From the NCBI GenBank assembly GCA_003601535.1, contig PIXW01000059.1:1-9109 (forward strand): 9,109 bases of DNA, read 5' to 3'. Shown here piece after piece: positions 1 to 6,157 of this stretch (position 1 is the first letter of the stretch; every line of letters starts with the position of its first letter). This DNA is from ANME-2 cluster archaeon. GTDB lineage: Archaea > Halobacteriota > Methanosarcinia > Methanosarcinales > Methanogasteraceae. A model generated the notes under the pieces. That model ran no database searches. It was not told where the DNA came from and was given only the letters and a program-made list of their open reading frames with translations. A program made the translations under genes and the position numbers.

Positions 1-616
1 ATTGTTTTGATGCACAATCGGGTTTGGTTCGATTGTTCCCTGTTGAAAGAATCCTGATCGGACAGACCAGTTCGGCATCAAGGATCTCTTCGAGACGAAG
101 CACCACATCGATCGATGCATCCATCTCCCCATCCTCGTATTTGCTGATCGTTCTCCGCGATATTCCAAGCTCTGCAGCAAGTTCTCCGAGTGAGATATTC
201 CTCTCGGTACGGATACTGTGCAGACATTCGCCATCGATGTTGATGTACAGCCCTCCTGGTGCGGCATAAACCAGAGGAGGTACACCTTCAATAAAACAAT
301 CATACAGCGTGGTGAGATTGATTGAAGGGATGCCGTATCTGAAATATGCCACGCCGCCCTCCAGCCCCTGGTCAGGCGACTTGTTACCTATGACAAGAGG
401 GCTCCCGTTCAGACAACTGGCTAAATACCTCATCTCCCGCGCCGTTTCAGCACTCAATCCATCGATATTCGAGAGTATGCGAAGCAACAGCAAGATACTG
501 CGCCGCCGCGCCGCCAGATCGAAACTTCGAGGTCTGATATTGCATCGATCCGAGACTGTGAATCCAGCCTGGGTCAGAATCTCGATAGTCCGAGATGTCA
601 GCGCCTCCTTGTTCAT
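1..616 (-). CDS. Archaeal HTH-type transcriptional regulator, C-terminus cut by window edge
   Basis: The 205 visible codons begin MNKEALTSRTIEIL at the ATG (614-616) and run off the left edge. Residues 1-120 form an N-terminal domain, including RPRSFDLAARR (28-38), a hydrophobic strand LLLLRIL and VPPLVYAAPGGLY (112-124). Residues 130-185 are a clear Cro/XRE-type helix-turn-helix: ISLGELAAELGISRRTISKYEDGE (141-164) has the expected turn glycine and recognition helix. From memory this N-domain plus HTH arrangement matches the roughly 320-residue family annotated in methanogens as putative HTH-type transcriptional regulatory protein, so about a third is probably missing. Targets are unknown. 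A GTG lies directly upstream (617-619), but the ATG gives the family-like start. No Shine-Dalgarno sequence is seen, and a TATA box 29 bp upstream suggests a leaderless message. It follows moeA on the same strand but appears to have its own promoter. Confidence 0.85.
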   Translation of the reverse strand, partial: MNKEALTSRTIEILTQAGFTVSDRCNIRPRSFDLAARRRSILLLLRILSNIDGLSAETAREMRYLASCLNGSPLVIGNKSPDQGLEGGVAYFRYGIPSINLTTLYDCFIEGVPPLVYAAPGGLYINIDGECLHSIRTERNISLGELAAELGISRRTISKYEDGEMDASIDVVLRLEEILDAELVCPIRILSTGNNRTKPDCASKQ

Positions 617-640
617 CACAAATTCGTATGCCGCAACCTG

Positions 641-650
641 GATATAAAGG
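641..650 (-). promoter_or_regulatory. TATA box of the HTH regulator gene
   Basis: On the minus strand the sequence reads CCTTTATATC, a strong archaeal TATA box. Its centre is about 29 bp from the regulator ATG, so transcription would start at or within a few bases of the start codon. It lies in the 62-bp gap after moeA, so the regulator can be transcribed independently. Confidence 0.6.
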
Positions 651-678
651 TTTGCCGTTAGATGACTTTCCGGATCAA

Positions 679-2196
679 CTACGGTTCGCAGATTCGAGAA
701 GAGTTCGAGATCGAAAGAAATGTCCTGATCATCTCAGAATCGATCCTATCGCGCAGAACAACGAAACCGTACTCGGTATCACCGTATTGAAATCGCTGTA
801 CGATCGAAAGGTCATCAGGCAGTTTGCTCATGCAAGGGATACTTGCAACATCTGCTGTTCCATTCTGCACAGCATCGATTGCGGCGGCAGCGCCCATGGC
901 GATTGTCCGCACACGAAACGGCAGCATCTTCGTGAGCGAGATCACCTCATCGCAGACCATTCCCGCGAATACGAAATCATACGTGGTTCGCTCACCAAAG
1001 AGTGTGACCTCAACCGATTCACCTGCTTCCATGATCTCAATCTCCGGGAGAATCTCGATGAACCCATCAGCCGATGCGAGCGCTGTGATCGCTCCAGAGC
1101 TCTTATACACGGGATATGCCACTCCCCGAACCAGCGCCACCGGCAGGAGCTGGTGCCTGCCTGCTGACTGGATGTGTGATCCAAGCACAGCACGCTGACT
1201 ATCTGCTGTTGTTTCGCAGCCAAGAAGATCGCGTATTCTCGGTGCTATCAGATAATAAAACGTACTCAATGCAGATGTCGGAAATCCGGGAAGCCCTATG
1301 ACCGGTTTTCCAATTTTTGCTATTATCATTGGTTTTCCTGGTTTGATATTGATTCCATGTGCGAGCACCTCGCCCTGCTCCTCAAGAATATGTGGTATGA
1401 TATCCCCTGATCCGGCAGACGTGCTGCCCGATGTCAGGATCAGATCACACTCAGAGATCGATTTTTCGAGGGCTTTCGCTATCTTTTCCGGGTCATCAGA
1501 GATGATTCCGTACATGACCGGAGTTGCACCACAGTCATGCACAGCAGCGCAGAGCGTGTACGCATTCACATCATATACCTGTCCGGGTTGCAGTTTTTCA
1601 TTGATGGGAGCAAGCTCGTTTCCGGTCGAGATGATTCCAACGGTGAGCGATCGAACACGGACATGGGAAATTCCAACAGCGGCAAGAACCCCGATCTCCC
1701 TTGATCCGAGAAGTGTGCCTCGCAGCAGCACCTTTGTCCCGTGCCTGATGTCGGTTCCTGCTCGCATCACATTCTCCCACGAATGGACCGCCCTCTGAAC
1801 TGATACAGAAGAACCATTCTGCTCAGTGTATTCAACCATTACAACCGCATCAGTACCCGGAGGGAGCATTGCGCCTGTGCCAATCTCAGCAGCCTCACCA
1901 GAAGAGATGGTGAGCGATGAAACAGCCCCGGCAGGAATCCTGTCGACGATTTCAAGCGATACCGGATCCTCCTCCCGCGCTGTATATGTATCTGCTGCAC
2001 GCACCGCATATCCGTCCATATCCGCACGATCGAACCTGGGTACATCGATTGCAGCTACCACATCATCGGCAAGGATGCGGTGATACGCCAGATCGATCGG
2101 TACGACTTCGGTGCTGCTGCGAATGATCGATTTGAGTATCTGTTCCGCTCTTTTTATAGGTATTAACTCGTGAAATTCCTTCCGTTTCATCATCAT
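679..2196 (-). CDS. moeA: Molybdopterin molybdenumtransferase MoeA with shortened PBP-like C-terminal domain
   Basis: MoeA inserts molybdate or tungstate into adenylated molybdopterin, the last step of Mo/W cofactor synthesis needed by enzymes such as formylmethanofuran dehydrogenase. The 505-residue product has the MoeA core: DRADMDGYAV (56-65), IGTGAMLPPGTDAVVM (105-120), IISTGNEL (188-195), LTSGSTSAGSGD (254-265), GINIKPGKP (281-289) and GLPGFPTSAL (301-310), with domain IV to about 400. A further 105 residues follow. They look like part of the periplasmic-binding-protein-like domain that follows MoeA in many archaeal homologues: AIDAVQNGTADVASI (439-453) resembles the end of lobe 1, and EYGFVVLRDRI (475-485) the final strand. 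Full archaeal fusions are, from memory, about 620-640 residues, so the middle of this domain seems absent. The start has three consecutive ATGs (2188-2196) and no obvious Shine-Dalgarno sequence, so which ATG is used is open. The stop is TAG (679-681). Confidence 0.93.
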   Translation of the reverse strand: MMMKRKEFHELIPIKRAEQILKSIIRSSTEVVPIDLAYHRILADDVVAAIDVPRFDRADMDGYAVRAADTYTAREEDPVSLEIVDRIPAGAVSSLTISSGEAAEIGTGAMLPPGTDAVVMVEYTEQNGSSVSVQRAVHSWENVMRAGTDIRHGTKVLLRGTLLGSREIGVLAAVGISHVRVRSLTVGIISTGNELAPINEKLQPGQVYDVNAYTLCAAVHDCGATPVMYGIISDDPEKIAKALEKSISECDLILTSGSTSAGSGDIIPHILEEQGEVLAHGINIKPGKPMIIAKIGKPVIGLPGFPTSALSTFYYLIAPRIRDLLGCETTADSQRAVLGSHIQSAGRHQLLPVALVRGVAYPVYKSSGAITALASADGFIEILPEIEIMEAGESVEVTLFGERTTYDFVFAGMVCDEVISLTKMLPFRVRTIAMGAAAAIDAVQNGTADVASIPCMSKLPDDLSIVQRFQYGDTEYGFVVLRDRIDSEMIRTFLSISNSSRICEP

Positions 2197-2217
2197 AAGC
2201 AGTGAATCAACCGGACT

Positions 2218-2225
2218 CTTTTAAG
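2218..2225 (-). promoter_or_regulatory. Possible TATA box of moeA
   Basis: On the minus strand the sequence reads CTTAAAAG, within an A/T-rich stretch about 25 bp upstream of the first moeA ATG. The spacing again fits a message with almost no leader. The match is weaker than that of the HTH regulator promoter. Confidence 0.4.
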
Positions 2226-2345
2226 ATTATCTGCATAACATCTCACCCAATCGAAATAACCATCATCAACCGGCGCATGGCTGAACCCATCGCACTTGCA
2301 TTCCAGCGATATGTTTTTGTGATCTGACAGAGGACGAGAAGTGCG

Positions 2346-3119
2346 ATGAAGATCGCAATCACAGGCAAGGGCGGCGTTGGAAAGACGACTCTCGCGGGAA
2401 CATTAGCCAGATCATTCGCAGAAGATGGTTTCTCGGTACTTGCAATCGATGCCGACCCTGACATGAACCTGGCATCAGCAATCGGAATCGTTGACCCACC
2501 TACCCCACTGGCTGAGCATAAGAGACTGATCGAAGAGCGGGCAGGCACAGGCATAGGCGGTGTCTTCAAACTGAACCCAAAGGTGGACGATCTGATCGAG
2601 CGATTCGGAGTGACCGAGCACAACGTTTCCATGCTCACGGTGGGAACCATCGATAAAGGCGGATCCGGGTGTATGTGTCCTGCATCCTCGCTTTTGCGTG
2701 CGCTGCTGCGTCATGTGCTGCTGCGGGAGCAGAGCATCGTGATTCTTGATATGGAGGCTGGAATCGAGCATCTCGGACGCGGGACTGCTCGCGGGGTTGA
2801 TCTGATGATCGTGGTGGTCGAGCCAGGCAGCCGTTCGATCGAGACCGCTGCTCGTATACAGCGATTAGGGGGAGAGATCGGAATCGAAGAACTGGCTGCT
2901 GTAATCAATAAGGCGAACGAACGTGATCTTGACACGATCAGCGCGCATCTGGATAGACTTGGAATTCCTCTGATCGGTGCAATTCCGTATGATGAGCGTT
3001 TGATACAGGCGGATATGAGCGGTCAGGCACCGTTTGATGTCGGTGGTGATGCGGTGGCGGCAATCGAGAGGATGAAGGACGCGATTGTTTCTACCATCAG
3101 AGCGCCACAGAAAACTTAA
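2346..3119 (+). CDS. cooC: CooC-type ATPase, CO dehydrogenase nickel-insertion accessory protein
   Basis: This is a cytosolic SIMIBI-class (MinD/ParA-like) P-loop ATPase of 257 residues. Residues 7-15, GKGGVGKTT, are a deviant Walker A motif with the signature lysine (K8). DADPDMNLA (35-43) is the switch region, and ILDMEAGIEHLGRGT (133-147) is the Walker B region with the EAG[IL]EHLGRGT signature typical of CooC. GCMCPASSLLR (108-118) contains the Cys-x-Cys pair (C109, C111) that binds nickel at the dimer interface in characterised CooC proteins. The family drives ATP-dependent nickel insertion into the C-cluster of Ni-Fe CO dehydrogenase, so the organism probably uses a CODH/acetyl-CoA synthase, although none is in the window. 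A GAGG stretch (2330-2333) 12 nt before the ATG may serve as ribosome binding site. The gene heads the plus-strand run leading into dnaK. Related MinD-like ATPases are an alternative, but the CMC and EAGIEHLGRGT motifs favour CooC. Confidence 0.9.
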   Translation: MKIAITGKGGVGKTTLAGTLARSFAEDGFSVLAIDADPDMNLASAIGIVDPPTPLAEHKRLIEERAGTGIGGVFKLNPKVDDLIERFGVTEHNVSMLTVGTIDKGGSGCMCPASSLLRALLRHVLLREQSIVILDMEAGIEHLGRGTARGVDLMIVVVEPGSRSIETAARIQRLGGEIGIEELAAVINKANERDLDTISAHLDRLGIPLIGAIPYDERLIQADMSGQAPFDVGGDAVAAIERMKDAIVSTIRAPQKT

Positions 3120-3145
3120 TAGCGGATTGCAGGAATGGATAACAA

Positions 3146-3151
3146 GAGGTG
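3146..3151 (+). promoter_or_regulatory. Shine-Dalgarno site that sets the dnaK start
   Basis: GAGGTG lies 9 nt before the ATG at 3161. The in-frame GTG at 3149-3151 is part of this site, so it is unlikely to be the start codon. Choosing the ATG gives the canonical DnaK N-terminus [14 protein letters not shown]. Confidence 0.65.
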
Positions 3152-3160
3152 TATAACAAT

Positions 3161-4999
3161 ATGGCAAAGATACTGGGAATCGATCTTGGAACGACAAATT
3201 CATGTATGGCAGTAGTAGAAGCAGGCGAGCCCATGATCATACCAAACGCAGAGGGCGGAAGGACAACCCCTTCCGTGGTGGGCTTCTCAAAGACCGGGGA
3301 ACGTCTGGTAGGGCAGATCGCAAAGAGACAGGCGATACTCAATCCGGAACGGACAATTGTCTCGATCAAACGGCATATGGGTGAGAAGGATTATACTGTA
3401 AATATCGATGGCAGGGATTACAAGCCGCAGGAGATCTCTGCAATGATCCTTCAGAAGATGAAGAGTGATGCAGAGGCGTATCTTGGGGAGACGATTTCGG
3501 ATGCTGTGATCACCGTACCGGCATACTTCGACGACTCCCAGCGGCAGGCGACAAAGGATGCCGGTGTGATAGCAGGGTTCAATGTGAAGAGGATCATCAA
3601 TGAACCAACTGCTGCGGCATTTGCTTATGGCATCGACAAGAGTGAGGGCGAGCAGACTGTCATGGTGTATGATCTTGGAGGGGGTACATTTGATGTCTCC
3701 ATACTCGAGCTAGATCCGAGTATCGGAACGTTTGAGGTGAAATCTACATCCGGAGATACCCATCTCGGTGGAGATGACTTTGATCGTAAAATTGTGGAGC
3801 ACATCGTATCTGAATTCAAGAAGGAAGAAGGAATCGATCTCTCCAAGGATAAATCAGTGATGCAGCGGTTAACCGATGCTGCCGAGAAGGCAAAGGTTGA
3901 ACTATCCACTGTTGTTACATCCAGTATCAACCTGCCGTTCATAACAGTGGGACCAGATGGTCAGCCAAAACACCTTGAGATGACGCTTACCCGTGCAAAG
4001 TTCGATGAACTGACTGCTGACCTCGTGAACCGGACGATAGGACCGATGGAGGATGCGATCAAGAGCGCCGGACTCTCAAGAGATAAGATCGATCGCGTGC
4101 TTCTCGTCGGCGGTGCAACCAGAATGCCATCGATCATCGATGCGGTCGAACGAATCACTGGGAAGAAGCCGTACAAGAATATCAATCCTGACGAGGCTGT
4201 CGCAATGGGCGCGGCAATCCAGGGCGGAGTGCTGTCAGGCGAGGTAAAAGACGTGCTGCTCCTGGATGTGACTCCGCTGACGCTCGGAATCGAGACACTT
4301 GGTGGGGTCGCAACGCCCTTGATTGAACGAAACACCACGATACCGACAAAGAAGAGTCAGATATTCTCAACAGCGTCTGACAATCAGCCATCTGTCGAGA
4401 TTCATGTTCTGCAAGGGGAGCGCGGTATCGCATCCGCGAATAAGACGCTTGGCAGGTTCATGCTCGACGGCATTCCCCCTGCTCCAAGAGGAGTTCCGCA
4501 GATCGAGGTCACCTTCGACATCGATGCAAACGGCATCTTGAATGTGACTGCTAAGGACCTCGGCACAGGAAAGGAGCAGTCCATCACGATCAAGAAGCCT
4601 GGCGGATTATCCGAGGAAGAGATCAAGAAGATGGTCAGGGATGCAGAGGAACATGCAGAAGAGGATAAGAAGAGAAAAGAGGAGGTTGAGACGAGAAATG
4701 CTGCCGAAGCGCTTGTGTCCTCAGCAGAAAAGACCCTCAAGGAAGGAGGCGACCTTGTCACTCCGGATCAGCGAGAAAAGGTCGAAAAAGGCATAGAAGA
4801 ACTGAAGAAGGCACTCGAAGGCGAAGATATGCAGGCGATCAAGTCAAAGACCGAAGAGTTGACAGAAGCGATCTATCCAATCACAGCCGCGATGTACCAG
4901 AAAGCTGCAGAATCCCAATCCCATGCAGAGGAAGGAGGAGAAAAGGAAGAAGGCGAAGAACAGGTGGTTGATGCCGATTATGAAACCGTGGACGATTGA
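3161..4999 (+). CDS. dnaK: Molecular chaperone DnaK (Hsp70)
   Basis: This ATP-dependent Hsp70 chaperone binds exposed hydrophobic peptide segments in the cytosol, normally with DnaJ and GrpE. The 612-residue product has the full architecture. The nucleotide-binding domain (1-365) carries GIDLGTTNS (6-14), [17 protein letters not shown] (119-135), [12 protein letters not shown] (146-157), [12 protein letters not shown] (171-182) and [11 protein letters not shown] (313-323). The linker is DVLLLDV (364-370), the substrate-binding domain spans about 371-485, and a charged helical lid ends in an acidic [17 protein letters not shown] tail. Residues 70-93 ([24 protein letters not shown]) lack the subdomain IB insert of about 20 residues found in proteobacterial DnaK, matching the Gram-positive/archaeal type that mesophilic archaea are thought to have acquired from bacteria. 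No grpE or dnaJ is adjacent. An ACTTAATA stretch at the end of cooC (3114-3121) might be a private TATA box, about 47 bp before the ATG. Confidence 0.97.
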   Translation: MAKILGIDLGTTNSCMAVVEAGEPMIIPNAEGGRTTPSVVGFSKTGERLVGQIAKRQAILNPERTIVSIKRHMGEKDYTVNIDGRDYKPQEISAMILQKMKSDAEAYLGETISDAVITVPAYFDDSQRQATKDAGVIAGFNVKRIINEPTAAAFAYGIDKSEGEQTVMVYDLGGGTFDVSILELDPSIGTFEVKSTSGDTHLGGDDFDRKIVEHIVSEFKKEEGIDLSKDKSVMQRLTDAAEKAKVELSTVVTSSINLPFITVGPDGQPKHLEMTLTRAKFDELTADLVNRTIGPMEDAIKSAGLSRDKIDRVLLVGGATRMPSIIDAVERITGKKPYKNINPDEAVAMGAAIQGGVLSGEVKDVLLLDVTPLTLGIETLGGVATPLIERNTTIPTKKSQIFSTASDNQPSVEIHVLQGERGIASANKTLGRFMLDGIPPAPRGVPQIEVTFDIDANGILNVTAKDLGTGKEQSITIKKPGGLSEEEIKKMVRDAEEHAEEDKKRKEEVETRNAAEALVSSAEKTLKEGGDLVTPDQREKVEKGIEELKKALEGEDMQAIKSKTEELTEAIYPITAAMYQKAAESQSHAEEGGEKEEGEEQVVDADYETVDD

Positions 5000-5002
5000 G
5001 CG

Positions 5003-5782
5003 ATGAGACCCCTACGGAACATCAGTTTCTCCTCGATGTGCGTGACCGATGACCCGTTCGGCTGGGCTCACGATCTTGAGGATATGGGGTTTAGCGGCTG
5101 GGAGGTCGTCTGCGAAGGAAAGCAGGCGATCGATGACTCAAATATCAAAAAGATGCGGGAGGTCTGTGAGACTACAGGCCTCCTCGTAACCATTCATCTA
5201 CCATTCTCAGACCTGAACCTTGCCAGTTTGAACCAGCCGATCTGGGACGAGACCTTGCGGCAGTTAACATCGTGCATATCGCTTGCATCTGAGTTTGCTG
5301 ATCTGATGGTCGTGCATCCTGGATATCTCTCGCCTCTTGGCATGCAGATGCCTGACCTTGCATGGCAGCAGACCATCCTCGGATTGCAGCGATTGTGTGA
5401 CTTTGCAGAGGATTATGGGGTTTTAATCGCTGTTGAGAATATGCCGGGGATGGAGTTCATCATCGGGAAAGACCCACACGAGATGGCTGGCATGATCGAA
5501 CTCGCGGATCGGGATAATCTTGGTATGACGCTCGATGTCGGTCATGCGCATACCAATGGTGTGTTAACTGAGTTTCTCGAGATGGATGAGATTGTGCACG
5601 TCCATATCCATGACAACAAGGGACGGAGGGACGAGCATCTGCCGATCGGGCAGGGTACGGTTGACTGGGGGTCTGTTATGAGTAGGCTGCTTGAACGGCA
5701 TGGTAAGTGCAGGTTCGTGATCGAGGCGCGTGATCTCGAGGAGGGAAAAGTGAGTCTTGCGTATCTGCAGGGGGTGGTGTGA
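5003..5782 (+). CDS. Sugar-phosphate isomerase/epimerase-like TIM-barrel protein (AP endonuclease family 2)
   Basis: The 259-residue product belongs to the xylose-isomerase-like TIM-barrel superfamily. Candidate metal ligands occur in the expected order at strand ends: H65 (TIHLPFSDLN), H105 (VVHPG), E145 (AVENMPG), D178 and H181 (LDVGHAH), H201 and H203 (HVHIHDN), H212 (DEHLPIGQG, a typical DxHLPIGxG loop) and E241 (IEARD). Members of this fold act as sugar isomerases or epimerases, as endonuclease IV, or in related metal-dependent reactions. The HLPIGxG and VHxHD motifs resemble the isomerase-like group, but the substrate cannot be read from sequence. The ATG lies 3 bp after the dnaK stop, so the two are probably cotranscribed and translationally coupled. 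There is no signal peptide, so it should be cytosolic. The first residues (RNISFSSMCV) form the usual first strand, which supports the start. Confidence 0.85.
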   Translation: MRPLRNISFSSMCVTDDPFGWAHDLEDMGFSGWEVVCEGKQAIDDSNIKKMREVCETTGLLVTIHLPFSDLNLASLNQPIWDETLRQLTSCISLASEFADLMVVHPGYLSPLGMQMPDLAWQQTILGLQRLCDFAEDYGVLIAVENMPGMEFIIGKDPHEMAGMIELADRDNLGMTLDVGHAHTNGVLTEFLEMDEIVHVHIHDNKGRRDEHLPIGQGTVDWGSVMSRLLERHGKCRFVIEARDLEEGKVSLAYLQGVV

Positions 5783-5856
5783 TGGTGTGCGAAAGCTATC
5801 CCGACTCGCTGATCGATCTTCCGGAGCATCCTGTCGGTGCAAATCCTGAAAAATAG
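5782..5856 (+). CDS. Possible 24-residue small ORF overlapping the preceding stop codon
   Basis: The ATG at 5782-5784 overlaps the TGA of the TIM-barrel gene (TGATG), an arrangement typical of translational coupling. The 24-codon frame ends at TAG (5854-5856) and encodes MVCESYPDSLIDLPEHPVGA followed by NPEK. I recognise no family. It could be a real small protein, the worn-down start of a lost gene, or chance. Confidence 0.2.
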   Translation: MVCESYPDSLIDLPEHPVGANPEK

Positions 5857-5861
5857 AGGTG

Positions 5862-6047
5862 ATGCGCTTAAGTGAACTCGACGAAGAACTGTGGCTGGGG
5901 TGAACGATCGTGGGGCGAGCGAATAGGAAGAACGCGTGGGATGTGCTCAACAAGTACTCTGGAACGGTTGAAGGACCAGAAGATTGGTCAGAAGAGCATG
6001 ACCATTATCTGTACGGCGTTACCAGGCGGAAGAAAGAGCACAAGTAA
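5862..6047 (+). pseudogene. VapB-like antitoxin relic with in-frame TGA
   Basis: One frame reads MRLSELDEELWLG, then TGA (5901-5903), then continues without a break to TAA (6045-6047). The downstream part contains NAWDVLNKYSGTVEGP, then EDWSEEHDHYLYG and a basic tail RRKKEHK. From memory, the segment WDVLxKYxGxVExPEDWSxEHDHYLYG is typical of the C-terminal part of small antitoxin-like proteins encoded just before PIN-domain toxins; this is recollection, not a search. Without the TGA the protein would be 61 residues, and a single CGA-to-TGA change explains the stop. A shorter product of 45 residues could start at GTG 5910-5912. A TGA cannot encode pyrrolysine (which uses TAG), and no selenocysteine context is apparent. 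The frame is followed at once by a PIN-like start, matching antitoxin-toxin gene order. Confidence 0.5.
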
Positions 6048-6077
6048 TATGAATGCGAATCGTTGTTCTCGATACTG

Positions 6078-6085
6078 TTTATATG
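6078..6085 (+). promoter_or_regulatory. Possible TATA box for the restriction-modification operon
   Basis: TTTATATG lies inside the PIN-like relic, about 75 bp before the methyltransferase ATG. Transcription from it would start near 6105-6110, giving a leader of about 50 nt. No better promoter is seen closer to the gene, and none obvious lies between the two restriction-modification genes. Confidence 0.3.
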
Positions 6086-6143
6086 TCAGCACTCAGCAAG
6101 CAGGCTACCGGGCATTGGTACTGGATGTTAGGTAAAAATCGTT

Positions 6144-6155
6144 GGACCGATAAAT
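6144..6155 (+). repeat. Left copy of 12-bp direct repeat flanking the restriction-modification module
   Basis: GGACCGATAAAT ends 2 bp before the methyltransferase ATG. It matches GGACCGGTAAAT at 8949-8960 in 11 of 12 positions in the same orientation. It marks the point where composition turns AT-rich. Confidence 0.5.
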
Positions 6156-6157
6156 AG

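Larger units (their letters stand above)
6053..6157 (+). pseudogene. Truncated PIN-domain (VapC-like) toxin relic
   Basis: The frame begins MRIVVLDTVYMSALSK, closely resembling the first strand and helix of PIN-domain ribonuclease toxins, where the Asp of the LDT motif (D7 here) is the first metal ligand. After that it becomes unrecognisable (QATGHWYWMLGKNRWTDK) and stops at TAG 6155-6157 after 34 codons, against about 130 for an intact PIN toxin. It follows the antitoxin-like relic by 5 bp. The last codons lie inside the left copy of the direct repeat bracketing the restriction-modification module, so loss of the remainder may be linked to that insertion. The PIN call rests on a short segment only. 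Confidence 0.4.

Noticed and set aside
309..1798. Several plus-strand open frames of 60-190 codons opposite the HTH regulator and moeA
   Set aside because: They are antisense shadows of genes with full motif support and show no recognisable domains of their own.
3149..3160. GTG 3149 as the dnaK start
   Set aside because: The GTG is part of the Shine-Dalgarno sequence, and the extra residues MYNN are not part of the conserved DnaK N-terminus.
5901..5903. The in-frame TGA as a recoded selenocysteine codon
   Set aside because: No selenoprotein family resemblance and no evident SECIS-like hairpin; a simple nonsense mutation or restart is more likely.
5872..6135. An 87-codon open frame starting at GTG, 10 nt after an AGGTG sequence
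   Set aside because: Its translation is a low-information mix rich in Arg, Ser and Cys with no family look, while another frame of the same DNA carries antitoxin-like and PIN-like signatures.
6131..6140. GGTAAAAATC as a TATA box giving a leaderless methyltransferase message from ATG 6170
   Set aside because: Poor match to an archaeal TATA box; TTTATATG at 6078-6085 is better, so I kept only that as a weak candidate.
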